64,000 nt of DNA from Pseudomonas sp. Irchel 3A7. GTDB lineage: Bacteria; Pseudomonadota; Gammaproteobacteria; Pseudomonadales; Pseudomonadaceae. Location of the stretch: assembly GCF_900187565.1 (NCBI RefSeq), contig NZ_FYED01000014.1:62001-126000 (forward strand), in the 5' to 3' direction. Both the position numbers and the translations under genes were made by a program. Positions within the stretch are counted from its first letter, which is position 1, and the number at the start of each line of letters is the position of its first letter. Shown here one piece after another: positions 16,043-24,676 of the stretch. The notes beneath the pieces were generated by a model. That model was given only the letters and a program-made list of their open reading frames with translations. It did not search any database and had not been told where the DNA came from.

Positions 16043-16810
16043 TCAGGCCTTGACCCAGCGCTGGCGACTCCAGCTGCTCAGCGAGTCGACGGCGAGCACC
16101 AGCAACAGCATGGCCAGAATCACGGTGCTGGCCTGGGCTTCCTGGAACAGGCTGAGGCTGACATACAACATCTGCCCCAGGCCGCCGGCACCGACGAAGC
16201 CGAGCACGCTGGCCATGCGGATATTGTTTTCCCAGCGGTAAAGGATATAGGCCAGCAGCTGGGGCAACAGGTTGGGCAGGGTGCCGTAACAGAATGCCCA
16301 CACGGCATTGCTGCCTTGCAGACGGATCGCTTCGGCGGGTTGCGGCGGGGTGTTCTCCAGCGCTTCGGCAAACAAGCGGCCAAGTACACCGGTGGTGTGC
16401 AGGGCCAGCGCCAGGGTGCCGGCGTTCGGACCCAGGCCGGCGGCCAACACCATCAGCGCGGCCCAGACCAGTTCCGGAATCGCCCGCAGGGCGTTGAGTA
16501 CCAGGCGCGATACGCTCTTGAACGGCCAGCCGAACCGACCCGCCGCCGGCAGCGCCAGGATCAGCCCGAACACCGCCGCGAGCAACGTGCCGAGGGCGGA
16601 CATGGCGAGGGTTTCCAGCGCGCCATGACCGATGGCCTGCAGGTGGGCCGGGCTCAGGTCCGGGCTGAGAAAGCGCTGCGCATAGGCGCCCATCTGCTTG
16701 ATGTTGTCACTGCCACCCAGCGCACCGAGGTCGATGCCCAGATAGCTGAAGGAGGTAACCACCGCGACGCCGATGCACAGCAGCAAGGTCAGATTGATCA
16801 GGCGATTCAT
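16043..16810 (-). CDS. PhnE-type ABC transporter permease (second)
   Basis: A 255-residue integral membrane protein with about six helices. The cytoplasmic loop ANTPPQ-type segment reads ALENTPPQPAEAIRLQGSNAVWAFCYGTLPNLLP, the ATPase-contact loop of PhnE permeases, and VLGFVGAGGLGQML is the following helix start. It is last in a minus-strand operon with a binding protein, an ATPase and another permease. The ATGA overlap with the preceding gene indicates coupling. The two permeases probably form a heterodimeric channel. Confidence 0.85.
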   Translation of the reverse strand: MNRLINLTLLLCIGVAVVTSFSYLGIDLGALGGSDNIKQMGAYAQRFLSPDLSPAHLQAIGHGALETLAMSALGTLLAAVFGLILALPAAGRFGWPFKSVSRLVLNALRAIPELVWAALMVLAAGLGPNAGTLALALHTTGVLGRLFAEALENTPPQPAEAIRLQGSNAVWAFCYGTLPNLLPQLLAYILYRWENNIRMASVLGFVGAGGLGQMLYVSLSLFQEAQASTVILAMLLLVLAVDSLSSWSRQRWVKA

Positions 16811-17634
16811 TCCAGCCTCCAGCGCAACAGGCGGCTGAGTTGATCGGCCAGCAGCACCAGCAACAGGAAGGTCAGCAACAGACTGGCCACTTCACCGCCG
16901 GCGAACATGCGCAGCGACAGGTCCATTTGCTGGCCCAGGCCGCCGGCTCCGACGAAGCCCATCACCACCGAGGCGCGGATGGCGCATTCCCAGCGGTACA
17001 CCGTGTACGACAGCAGCTCCGCCGCGACATTGGGCAGGATGCCGTAGCAAAACGAGGCGAGCCGACCGCTGCCCGCTTGCAGCAACGCGTGGGCCGGACG
17101 CTGGTCCACCGACTCGAAAATCTCCGCGTAAACCTTGCCCAGCATGCCGCTGTAGGTAATGGCGATGGCCAGGACCCCGGCGGTCGGACCCAGGCCCACC
17201 GCGCGCACGAACAGCAAGGCCCAGACGATTTCCGGCACGCTGCGCAGGAAGATCAGCAAGCCGCGCACCGGCCAGCGCAACAGGCGGCCGAGGTCACTTG
17301 GGCGACCGGCGCGAGAGGCCGCCGACAGCGACAGGGCACGGCTGGCCAGCAGGCTGGCGGGCACTGCCAGCAGCAACGCCAGGGTCATGCCGGCCGTGGC
17401 GATGGCCAGGGTTTGCAAGGTGGCTTGCCACAAGAGCTGGAGGAATTCTTCGCCATAGGCGGGAGGCCAGAAGGTCGAGACGAAGCGGCCCATTTCGCTC
17501 TGGCTGTCGGTCGCCAGCAGTACCCCCAGATCCAGTTCGCTGAAGTGGATGCCAGGCCACAACAAGGCAATCGCCAGCAAGCTGAGCAGCAGGCGGGGGC
17601 GGGTGGCGGGGTCTCGGGAGTCGCGGGTCAGCAT
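16807..17634 (-). CDS. PhnE-type ABC transporter permease (first)
   Basis: A 275-residue membrane protein homologous to the next gene. It carries the contact loop ESVDQRPAHALLQAGSGRLASFCYGILPNVAAELL and the helix VVMGFVGAGGLGQQ. Its start overlaps the stop of the ATPase gene by seven bases. Systems with two distinct PhnE-like permeases are known for phosphonate/phosphite importers and for a Pseudomonas family annotated as putative selenate transporters. The sequence alone does not decide the substrate. Confidence 0.85.
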   Translation of the reverse strand: MLTRDSRDPATRPRLLLSLLAIALLWPGIHFSELDLGVLLATDSQSEMGRFVSTFWPPAYGEEFLQLLWQATLQTLAIATAGMTLALLLAVPASLLASRALSLSAASRAGRPSDLGRLLRWPVRGLLIFLRSVPEIVWALLFVRAVGLGPTAGVLAIAITYSGMLGKVYAEIFESVDQRPAHALLQAGSGRLASFCYGILPNVAAELLSYTVYRWECAIRASVVMGFVGAGGLGQQMDLSLRMFAGGEVASLLLTFLLLVLLADQLSRLLRWRLE

Positions 17635-18425
17635 CGGGGAATCTGCACGCTCAAGGGCGGCGGGGGCGCCGGTGGCGATTGCAGTTGCTCGTTGGCGTAG
17701 AGCTTGTCGAGCAGCTCGTGGTCGACGGCGCTGGCCGGCAGGTCGAACAGGATCTGTCCGTCACGCAGGCCGATGATCCGTGGAAAGTGCGCCAGGGCCA
17801 GTTCCACCGCATGCAGGCTGGCGACCAGGGTGACGCGGTGTTCCCGGGCATGGCGACAGAGCACTGACAGGGTGTGCCCGGCCAGCACCGGGTCCATGGC
17901 CGACACCGGCTCATCGGCCAGCAACACCTCGGGCGCCTGATACAGCACCCGGGCCACGCCGACACGCTGGAGCTGGCCTCCGGACAGTTGCTGGCATTGT
18001 GCAAACAGCTTGTCACCGAGGTCCAGCCGGGCCAGTGCCGCCCGTGCGCCGGGAATGTCCACCGGGTGCAGCAGGTTCAGCAGGCTCCTGCCCAGACCCC
18101 ACTGCCCCAGTTTGCCGGCGAGTACCGCCGTGACGACGCGCTGGCGCGGGGGCAGGGGCGGTGATTGATGCACCAGGCCGATACGGGCGCGCAGGCGCTG
18201 GCGCTGGCGGGCCGACAGCTGCCAGGCGTGTTCGCCCAGCACTTGCAACTCACCGCTGCCCGGGCGCAAAGCGGTGGCCAGCAGATTGAGCAGGCTCGAC
18301 TTGCCTGCGCCAGACGGGCCGATGATAGCTACTTGTTCGCCCGCACCGATGTGCAGGTCCACGCCACGCAGCGCCTGGACGCCGTTGGCGTGGGTCAGGG
18401 TGACCCCGGTCAATTGCATGGTCAT
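17628..18425 (-). CDS. PhnC-type ABC transporter ATP-binding protein
   Basis: A 265-residue ATPase. Walker A is GPSGAGKSS near residue 35, the signature LSGGQLQRVGVARVLYQ, Walker B VLLADEPVSAMDP, and the switch His in ASLHAVELAL. The sequence most resembles PhnC-class importers. Its ATG at 18425 overlaps the binding-protein stop as ATGA; the much longer frame reaching back to 18698 is a shadow of that gene. It powers the two permeases encoded immediately downstream. Confidence 0.88.
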   Translation of the reverse strand: MTMQLTGVTLTHANGVQALRGVDLHIGAGEQVAIIGPSGAGKSSLLNLLATALRPGSGELQVLGEHAWQLSARQRQRLRARIGLVHQSPPLPPRQRVVTAVLAGKLGQWGLGRSLLNLLHPVDIPGARAALARLDLGDKLFAQCQQLSGGQLQRVGVARVLYQAPEVLLADEPVSAMDPVLAGHTLSVLCRHAREHRVTLVASLHAVELALAHFPRIIGLRDGQILFDLPASAVDHELLDKLYANEQLQSPPAPPPPLSVQIPRC

Positions 18426-19273
18426 TTGAGCAAGTCGGCGGCGCGTGCGGCTTCCTCGATGCCCTTGTAGTTCTCGGGGTTGGTTTCGATGAAGCGGCTG
18501 GCGGCTTGCAGATCCAGGATCTCCTTGTCCGCAGGCTTCGCCGGATCGAGTGCCAGGAACGCGGCCTTGATCTTGCCGGCGAGCGCCGGGTCGAGGGTGC
18601 CGCGCACGGTCCAGTTGTAGTCGAAGTAGGCCGGGGTGGTGGCAAACACCTTGACCTTGTCGGTATCGACCTTGCCGGCGGCGACCAGTTTTTCCCACAC
18701 ACTGGCGTTCAGGACCCCGGCGTCGACCTTGCCGGCCTGCACCCAGGCGACTGTCGCGTCATGGGCGCCGGAATAGCCTACGCGACTGAAATAGGTTTCC
18801 GGCTTGATGCCGTCCTTGAGCATGAAGTAACGCGGCATCAGACTGCCCGACGTGGACGACACCGAGCCGAAGGCGAAGGACTTGCCCTTGAGATCGGCCA
18901 GGGACTTGACGTTCGGGTCGGCGGTGATGAATTTGCTGGTGAACTTCGCGTCCTGTTCGCGTTGCACCAATGGAATGGCATTGCCGGTTTTCAGCCGTGC
19001 CTGTACGAAGGTGAAACCGCCGAGCCAGGCCAGGTCGAGGCGGTCGGTGGCCAGCGCCTCGACCACGGCCGGGTAGTCGCTCACCGGCACGAACTCGACC
19101 TTCATACCCAACTGTTGCTCCAGGTAGGCGCCCAGCGGCTTGAATTTGCGCAGCAGTTCGGTCGGTGCCTCATCGGGAATGGCGCTGACTTTCAGGGTGT
19201 CCGCGGCCTGCGCGAGCACGCTGCAAACCGACAGGGTCAAGCCGATGGCCAATGCCAGGGTACGCTTGAGCAT
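18422..19273 (-). CDS. PhnD-type periplasmic binding protein (phosphonate-, phosphite- or selenate-type)
   Basis: A 283-residue exported protein with a Sec signal peptide (MLKRTLALAIGLTLSVCSVLAQAA). Features of the PhnD family are KVSAIPDEAPTELLRKFKPL, the AWLGGFTFVQA segment, and SVSSTSGSLMPRYFM in the anion-binding loop. The ATG at 19273 follows GGAG at seven bases, so a start six codons upstream is rejected. Close relatives in Pseudomonas are, as I recall, annotated as putative selenate-binding proteins rather than phosphonate-binding. No C-P lyase, phosphite dehydrogenase or selenium gene lies in this window, so the ligand stays open. Confidence 0.82.
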   Translation of the reverse strand: MLKRTLALAIGLTLSVCSVLAQAADTLKVSAIPDEAPTELLRKFKPLGAYLEQQLGMKVEFVPVSDYPAVVEALATDRLDLAWLGGFTFVQARLKTGNAIPLVQREQDAKFTSKFITADPNVKSLADLKGKSFAFGSVSSTSGSLMPRYFMLKDGIKPETYFSRVGYSGAHDATVAWVQAGKVDAGVLNASVWEKLVAAGKVDTDKVKVFATTPAYFDYNWTVRGTLDPALAGKIKAAFLALDPAKPADKEILDLQAASRFIETNPENYKGIEEAARAADLLK

Positions 19274-19390
19274 GGAAGATCTCCGTTTCATTTACGCTGG
19301 GTTTTCGGTGCGCAGGGTACAGGGTTATTGAGGCGAAGGCGCATTGAGAGGTTAGCCGAAATGGGGCGGGTGGTTGGGGGCCTCAAATTG

Positions 19391-19470
19391 AGAGGGGGCG
19401 TACACCGCAACAACCAAAGCGAGGCGGCCCGACAACCGACCTGACTATTACGGATATACCCCAATCCCCT
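19391..19470. repeat. REPIN-associated leader repeat, copy 1
   Basis: About 80 bases (GGGGGCGTACACCGCAACAA through GACCTGACTATTACGG) directly before a REPIN. A clearly related sequence precedes another REPIN at 39651-39731, roughly 80 percent identical by eye, with the same core GAGGCGGC and CCGACCTGACT. No coding function is visible. Confidence 0.6.
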
Positions 19471-19572
19471 GTGGGAGCGAGCCTGCTCGCGAAAGCGGTG
19501 TGTCAGTCAACATTTATGCTGCATGACACAACCCCTTCGTCGGAGCGCAGCCCGGAGCCGGCTAGCTCCCAC
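19471..19572. repeat. REPIN with diverged right half
   Basis: The left REP is canonical (GTGGGAGCGAGCCTGCTCGC). The right half reads TTCGTCGGAGCGCAGCCCGGAGCCGGCTAGCTCCCAC, in which a longer segment replaces the usual GCGAGCA. Unit 1 of the tandem array at 53191 has the same type of right half. Confidence 0.85.
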
Positions 19573-19579
19573 GGTTGGA

Positions 19580-20074
19580 TTACCGACCATGTGCCGCATC
19601 CGCCAGTTGTTCGGTATCAACCCGGACAAACACCGAGTCACCCACCGCCGTGAGCACGTCCCCGGCGTAGACCTCGCAGATGACACGGGTCTTGCGCCCG
19701 ACATCGCCTTCCACTTTTGCCTTCAGGATCAGCGGCACGCCCATCGGTGTCGGTTTGATGAACTTGATGCCCAGGTTGCCGGTGACGCAGTTGATGCGGG
19801 GCAGGCTGGCGACTTCGCGTTGTTCCGCGCGGTAGTGATAAGCCATCGCCGTCCAGTTGGAATGGCAGTCGACCAGCATCGCGATCAAGCCGCCGTACAC
19901 CAGGTCCGGCCAGCCGCAGTACATGGCATCCGGCACATGCTCGGCCACGACGTGCTCGCCGTCTTCATGCCAGTAGCTCTTGATGTGCAGCCCGTGGGGA
20001 TTGCGGCCGCCGCAACCGTAGCAAACGCCATCCGGCGCGGCGGAGTCTTGCAGGGAGGTGTCGAGGGTGGACAT
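19580..20074 (-). CDS. PaaI-family hotdog thioesterase
   Basis: A 164-residue single-domain protein. CYGCGGRNPHGL near the N-terminus and the hotdog core DLVYGGLIAMLVDCHSNWTA are typical of PaaI/YbgC-like acyl-CoA thioesterases. The general acid/base Asp is probably the one in LVDCHS. It hydrolyses acyl-CoA esters in the cytosol; chain or aryl preference is unknown. The gene stands alone between two REPINs. The start has AAGG nearby and matches the family's N-terminus. Confidence 0.82.
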   Translation of the reverse strand: MSTLDTSLQDSAAPDGVCYGCGGRNPHGLHIKSYWHEDGEHVVAEHVPDAMYCGWPDLVYGGLIAMLVDCHSNWTAMAYHYRAEQREVASLPRINCVTGNLGIKFIKPTPMGVPLILKAKVEGDVGRKTRVICEVYAGDVLTAVGDSVFVRVDTEQLADAAHGR

Positions 20075-20137
20075 GCCTTGATCATCCTTAAAAAATGGGA
20101 AACCAATCGGGTCGGTGTATTGAACACTTTAACTCCT

Positions 20138-20225
20138 GTGGGAGCGAGCCTGCTCGCGAAGGCGGTGTATCAGGCGAGGTTTATGTCAACTGACACTCCG
20201 CTTTCGCGAGCAGGCTCGCTCCCAC
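20138..20225. repeat. REPIN (GTGGGAGCGAGCC type)
   Basis: A canonical pair of REPs: GTGGGAGCGAGCCTGCTCGC and GCGAGCAGGCTCGCTCCCAC separated by about 48 bases. It lies between the start of the thioesterase gene and the end of the LysR gene. Confidence 0.92.
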
Positions 20226-20244
20226 AGTCTTTTTCCACTCGCCT

Positions 20245-21162
20245 TCACCGCCGTGCCGAATGCTGCTGCGGTGCCAGAAATGCATCGTGGAAGTAATTGC
20301 GGAACGCCTGCATCGCCGGGCTGAATTCGCGCTCGCGATGCCAGGCCAGGCCGACGCTCATGGGGGTGACCTTGTCGGTGATGGTCACGGTTTCGATGCG
20401 TTTGCCTTCCAGCGACCAGGGGCGGTGCACCAGGTCCGAGAGGATCGCCACGCCGCTGCCGTTGGCGACCATGCTGCGCACCGCCTCCACGGAGCTGGTG
20501 CGGACCCTGACGTTGGGCTGCTGATGAGCATGTTCCCAGTAGCGCATGGCGCTTTGTTCGGCTTCATCGACGGTGAGCAGGATGTAGGGTTCCTTGGCCA
20601 CATCGGCCAGGCTGACGGCCGAGCGTTCGCACAGCGGATGGTGGCTGGGCAGCCACAGCCGGCGTTCGGAGTTGAACAGGGTTTCGGAGACGATGTCCGG
20701 GTGCGTGAGGTTCGCGGTGAGCACCACCGCCATGTCGAACCGACCTTCGAGCAGGCCTTGTTCGATGGCTTGCCGTTCCTGTTCGTGGACTTCAATAGCC
20801 ACGTCCGGGTGCCAGTGCTCCAGTCGCTGCAGATGGTGCGGCAGGAAGTAACCGATCACCGTGTAGCTGGCGGCGAGGCGCAGCAGCCCGCTGGCGCGCA
20901 CGTCGGGCAGCGGGCTGTTCAGGGCGTCGTCGACGCTGCGCAAGATCACGTAGGCCCGATTGAGAAAGTGCCGCCCGGCATCGGTCAGGCTCATGCCCTG
21001 GGCCGACCGCTGGAACAGCAGGGTGCCGAGCATGCCTTCCAGTTCCTTGATCGCCGTGGTCACCGCCGATTGGGAAATGTTCAGATGGATCGCGGCTTGC
21101 GAGATTTGCCCGATCTCGGCGGTGGCGACGAAATAGCGGACCTGGCGCAGGGTCAGTGACAT
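20245..21162 (-). CDS. LysR-family regulator of the pxp operon
   Basis: A 305-residue protein. The N-terminal winged HTH (LRQVRYFVATAEIGQISQAAIHLNISQSAVTTAIKELE, then LFQRSAQGMSLTDAGRHFL) is followed by a periplasmic-binding-like effector domain. The ATG at 21162 has GGAG five bases upstream; an upstream GTG is rejected. It is divergent from pxpA, and the shared intergenic region has a dyad at 21238-21251. It probably activates the pxp/biotin carboxylase operon in response to its substrate. Confidence 0.88.
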   Translation of the reverse strand: MSLTLRQVRYFVATAEIGQISQAAIHLNISQSAVTTAIKELEGMLGTLLFQRSAQGMSLTDAGRHFLNRAYVILRSVDDALNSPLPDVRASGLLRLAASYTVIGYFLPHHLQRLEHWHPDVAIEVHEQERQAIEQGLLEGRFDMAVVLTANLTHPDIVSETLFNSERRLWLPSHHPLCERSAVSLADVAKEPYILLTVDEAEQSAMRYWEHAHQQPNVRVRTSSVEAVRSMVANGSGVAILSDLVHRPWSLEGKRIETVTITDKVTPMSVGLAWHREREFSPAMQAFRNYFHDAFLAPQQHSARR

Positions 21163-21188
21163 GAACACTCCGGTGGACGGGCTTTTTG

Positions 21189-21251
21189 TTTTTCAGGGCT
21201 TTCTGTTTTTAGAGCTATCTGTTTTTCAGAAGATGACCTATCTGATAATAG
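21189..21251. promoter_or_regulatory. LysR-type binding region between regulator and pxpA
   Basis: GTTTTTCAG occurs at 21189-21197 and 21221-21229, and CTGTTTTT at 21203-21210 and 21219-21226. A dyad CTAT-N6-ATAG follows at 21238-21251, about 70 bases before the pxpA start. This arrangement is usual for LysR recognition and activation sites; binding is inferred. Confidence 0.4.
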
Positions 21252-21320
21252 ATCTTCCCAAGGGGTTGGCTGGAATTTAACGTGGTCTGCATGAAGTCAC
21301 AAGCGTCAGGAGCAAGCGTC

Positions 21321-22079
21321 ATGCAGGCAGTAGATTTCAACTCGGACATGGGCGAAGGTTTCGGCCCATGGACCATCGGCGATGGCGTCGACAATGAGCT
21401 GATGGGCTTCATCAGCACCGCCAACATCGCCACCGGTTTCCATGCCGGCGATCCCGGCACCATGCGCCGCACCGTCGAGCAGGCCAAGCGCCTGGGCGTG
21501 GCCATCGGCGCGCATCCGGGGTTTCGCGACCTGGTCGGCTTCGGCCGCCGGCACATCAATGCACCGGCCCAGGAGCTGGTGGACGACATGCTGTATCAGT
21601 TGGGGGCGCTGCGTGAACTCGCCCGGGTTCAAGGCGTGGCCCTGCAACACATCAAGCCCCACGGTGCGCTGTACATGCACCTGGCCCGGGACGAGGAAGC
21701 CGCGCGTTTGCTGGTGGAAAACCTGCAGCGCCTGGAACCTGAACTGCTGTTGTATTGCATGCCCAACTCCGTGATCTGGCGCGTCGCCAAGGAACTTGGC
21801 CAACCGGTGATCCGTGAGTTCTACGCCGACCGCGAATACGACCTCAGCGGTTCCATCGTCTTTACCCGCAACGTGCGTGCCTACGATCCGGCCCAGGTCG
21901 CGGCGCGGGTGCTGCGTGCCTGTCAGGAAGGCGTGGTGCGCACCGTCGAAGGCGAAGACCTGGCGATCGAATTTGATTCCATCTGTTTGCACAGCGATAC
22001 ACCGGGTGCCCTGGCGTTGGTCGAAGCCACGCGTAAAGCGCTCGATGACGCGGGAATCAAGGTTCGCGCACCGCGCTGA
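21321..22079 (+). CDS. pxpA: PxpA, 5-oxoprolinase subunit A (LamB/YcsF family)
   Basis: A 252-residue cytosolic protein. The family hallmark DFNSDMGEGFG at the N-terminus, TGFHAGDPGTM, GAHPGFRD, HIKPHGALY and a final DSICLHSDTPGA are all present, giving the acidic and His residues of the active site. PxpA works with PxpB and PxpC to open the lactam ring of 5-oxoproline using ATP. The ATG at 21321 follows AGGAG. It heads an operon that also encodes a biotin carrier and biotin carboxylase, which is not needed for the classical PxpABC reaction, so the substrate may be a different lactam or amide. Confidence 0.9.
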   Translation: MQAVDFNSDMGEGFGPWTIGDGVDNELMGFISTANIATGFHAGDPGTMRRTVEQAKRLGVAIGAHPGFRDLVGFGRRHINAPAQELVDDMLYQLGALRELARVQGVALQHIKPHGALYMHLARDEEAARLLVENLQRLEPELLLYCMPNSVIWRVAKELGQPVIREFYADREYDLSGSIVFTRNVRAYDPAQVAARVLRACQEGVVRTVEGEDLAIEFDSICLHSDTPGALALVEATRKALDDAGIKVRAPR

Positions 22080-22172
22080 TCAGAACGAAACACCCGGCAC
22101 AGAGACGCCAGGGTTTGCACACGATTCATCTTTTTTGCCTGCCTTTCTACAACTATTCCAAGAGGAACAGAC

Positions 22173-22418
22173 ATGGCCGAACACACCATCATTACCCCGT
22201 TGCCCGGGACCTTCTATCGCAAAGCCACACCGGAATCGGCGAACTACGTCGAGGAGGGCGCAGAAGTCAGCGCCGACACCGTCATCGGCCTGATCGAAGT
22301 CATGAAGCAGTTTTCCGAACTGACCGCCGGGACGGCCGGTCGCCTGAGTGCGTTTGTGGTGGAAGACGGTGATCCGGTGGAGCCGGGTCAGGTCATCGCA
22401 ACACTCGACGGCCATTGA
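22173..22418 (+). CDS. Short biotin carboxyl carrier protein
   Basis: An 81-residue biotinyl/lipoyl domain with nothing else. The biotinylation motif is EVMKQ, where AccB has EAMKM, with the Lys at residue 45. The flanking hairpin (PLPGTFYR and GDPVEPGQVIATLDG) is standard. It lacks the N-terminal arm of housekeeping AccB. Together with the biotin carboxylase 15 bases downstream and PxpB/PxpC it should carry the carboxyl group in a small dedicated carboxylase. Confidence 0.88.
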   Translation: MAEHTIITPLPGTFYRKATPESANYVEEGAEVSADTVIGLIEVMKQFSELTAGTAGRLSAFVVEDGDPVEPGQVIATLDGH

Positions 22419-22433
22419 GGGTAGGGCACGATC

Positions 22434-23807
22434 ATGACCCAAGCTATTCGTAAATTACTGATCGCCAACCGTGGCGAAATTGCCGTGCGGATCATCCGTG
22501 CCGCCAAAGCACTGGGAATCCCCACCGTTGCGGCATGCAGTGAGGCGGACGTCGACTCCCAGGCCGCGCGCATGGCCGACGAGGTTCACATCCTCGGCCC
22601 GGCCCGCGCCGATAAAAGCTATCTGAACGTCGAGGCATTGCTCGGCGCCTTGAAAGCCACGGGTGCCAATGCGATCCACCCCGGTTACGGCTTTCTGTCG
22701 GAGAACGCGGATTTTGCCGAAGCGGTCCTCGCCGCCGGTGCTATTTTCGTCGGGCCGAGCCCCGAGACGATCCGGCGCATGGGCGACAAGGCCGAAGCCC
22801 GGCGCACTGCGCAAGCGGCCGGTGTGCCAGTGGTGCCCGGTTCCCCCGGTGAGCTGTTCGACGTCGAGTCGGCACTCAAGGCGGCCGAGTCCGTTGGCTT
22901 TCCGCTGCTGATCAAGGCTTCGGCCGGTGGCGGTGGGCGTGGCATTCGTCTGGCGCAAAACGCACAACAACTGAGCGAAGAGTTCCCCCGTTCCCAGCGC
23001 GAAGCCCAGGCAGCATTCGGCAATGGCGCGGTGTACCTGGAGCGGTTCATCGGCAAGGCCCGGCACATCGAAGTGCAGGTGTTGGGCGACGGTAAGCACG
23101 CGGTGCATTTGTTTGAGCGCGAGTGCTCGCTGCAACGTCGTCGGCAGAAAATCTTTGAAGAGGCGCCGTCGCCGGTTCTCAACCCGCAACAGCGCGAAAC
23201 GCTGTGCGCCAGTGCCGTACGCTTGACCGAAGCCCTGGGCTACAAGGGCGCCGGCACCCTGGAATATCTGTACGACGACGCCACCGGCGAGTTTTTCTTT
23301 ATCGAGATGAACACGCGGATTCAGGTGGAGCACCCGGTCAGCGAATTGATCACCGGCATCGACCTGGTGCAGGCCATGCTGCGCATTGCCGGTGGCGAGC
23401 CGTTGGGCTTGCAGCAAAGCGATATCCAGCTCAATGGCGCCGCGTTGCAGATGCGCCTGAATGCCGAAGACCCGGCGCGGGATTTCTTCCCGAGTCCCGG
23501 TCTGGTTGAATCGCTGGTCTGGCCGCAAGGCGAGGGCGTGCGGGTCGATACTCATCTGTATCAAGGCTACCGCGTGCCGCCTTACTATGACTCGTTGCTG
23601 GCCAAGCTGATTGTTCACGGTCGGGATCGCGACGAAGCCTTGGCCCGTGCGCGCCTTGCAGTGGAGCAGACCACGCTCACCGGCATGGCGAGCACTCTGT
23701 CGTTGCACGCTGAACTGCTGGAGCAACCCTGGCTGCACAGCGCCGACTTCCACACCGGCACCCTGGAAACCTGGCTGGCTGCGCGCCGCAGCGGAGGTGA
23801 AGCATGA
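22434..23807 (+). CDS. Biotin carboxylase (AccC-like)
   Basis: A 457-residue ATP-grasp enzyme that carboxylates biotin with bicarbonate and ATP. KLLIANRGEIAVRIIRAAKALGI opens the N-terminal domain. The glycine-rich lid reads ASAGGGGRGI, FIEMNTRIQVEHPVSELITG contains the catalytic Glu/Asn/Arg cluster, and LNAEDPARDFFPSPG follows. The length equals AccC. Its position between a dedicated carrier and pxpB indicates a pathway enzyme rather than the fatty-acid-synthesis copy. Its stop overlaps the pxpB start by four bases. Confidence 0.92.
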   Translation: MTQAIRKLLIANRGEIAVRIIRAAKALGIPTVAACSEADVDSQAARMADEVHILGPARADKSYLNVEALLGALKATGANAIHPGYGFLSENADFAEAVLAAGAIFVGPSPETIRRMGDKAEARRTAQAAGVPVVPGSPGELFDVESALKAAESVGFPLLIKASAGGGGRGIRLAQNAQQLSEEFPRSQREAQAAFGNGAVYLERFIGKARHIEVQVLGDGKHAVHLFERECSLQRRRQKIFEEAPSPVLNPQQRETLCASAVRLTEALGYKGAGTLEYLYDDATGEFFFIEMNTRIQVEHPVSELITGIDLVQAMLRIAGGEPLGLQQSDIQLNGAALQMRLNAEDPARDFFPSPGLVESLVWPQGEGVRVDTHLYQGYRVPPYYDSLLAKLIVHGRDRDEALARARLAVEQTTLTGMASTLSLHAELLEQPWLHSADFHTGTLETWLAARRSGGEA

Positions 23808-24676
23808 GCAATCCAATCCGCTACAGCTTTGGCGCCGATGAGCATCTGTTTGCCGAAGTCAGCGACAGCATGTCCCTTGAAGCGTTCTTCAAGGGCATGG
23901 CCGTGACCCGTGCGGTGGAGCGACTGGCACTGGATGGCGTACTCGATGTGTGCCTGGCCAATGCCTCGTTCCAGATCCGTTTCGACCCGGACCGCATCGC
24001 GCCTTCCGACCTGCTCGAAGCGGTGAAAGGCGCAGAAGCCGAGGCGGTTGCCGAGCGCACCTTGCAGACCCGGATCATCGAAATTCCGGTGCTGTACAAC
24101 GATCCCTGGACCCATGAAACCCTGATGCGTTTTCGCGACCGCCATCAGGATCCGAGCGCCACGGACCTGGAATACGCCGCACGGATCAACGGCCTGGCCG
24201 ACGTCGAGGCGTTCATCGCCGCCCACAGTGGCGCGCCGTGGTTTGTCTCGATGGTGGGCTTCGTTGCCGGCCTGCCGTTTATGTTCCAGATGGTCGAGCG
24301 CGAGCGTCAGTTGCAGGTGCCCAAGTACCTGCGACCGCGCACTGACACGCCTAAATTGACCCTCGGTCACGGCGGTTGCTTCGGCTGCATCTACTCGGTG
24401 CGCGGTGCCGGTGGTTATCAGATGTTCGGCGTCACGCCGGCGCCGATCTACGACCCGCAGCAAAACCTGGCGTACCTGAAAGAGCACATGGTGTTCTTCC
24501 GTCCGGGGGACATCGTGCAGTTCAAGCCGATGGACCGGGAGGCCTATGACCAGGCCGTGGCCGAGGTCGAAGCCGGGCGCTTCGATCTGCGGATTCGTCC
24601 GGTGGAATTCTCGCTGGATGCGTTTCTCGCCGACCCGATCGGCTATCCCAAGTCGCTGCAGGAGGTGCTGGCATGA
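23804..24676 (+). CDS. PxpB/KipI-like carboxyltransferase subunit
   Basis: A 290-residue protein of the KipI/AHS1 family. IRYSFGADEHLFAEV at the N-terminus and FVSMVGFVAGLPFMFQM followed by YQMFGVTPAPIYDP correspond to the conserved central and C-terminal regions. The usual GFxPGFAYL reads GFVAGLPFM here, and a Cys-containing LGHGGCFGC segment is inserted, so it is longer than ordinary PxpB. KipI/KipA homologues form the carboxyltransferase part of urea carboxylase. It is coupled by overlapping stop/start codons to genes on both sides. Confidence 0.82.
   Translation: MSNPIRYSFGADEHLFAEVSDSMSLEAFFKGMAVTRAVERLALDGVLDVCLANASFQIRFDPDRIAPSDLLEAVKGAEAEAVAERTLQTRIIEIPVLYNDPWTHETLMRFRDRHQDPSATDLEYAARINGLADVEAFIAAHSGAPWFVSMVGFVAGLPFMFQMVERERQLQVPKYLRPRTDTPKLTLGHGGCFGCIYSVRGAGGYQMFGVTPAPIYDPQQNLAYLKEHMVFFRPGDIVQFKPMDREAYDQAVAEVEAGRFDLRIRPVEFSLDAFLADPIGYPKSLQEVLA

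Noticed and set aside
15216..16301. 361-codon minus-strand frame over the RES toxin
   Set aside because: The plus-strand frame has RES motifs and overlaps the antitoxin stop; the minus frame has none.
22455..23816. 453-codon frame antisense to the biotin carboxylase gene
   Set aside because: No family features, and the sense strand is clearly biotin carboxylase.
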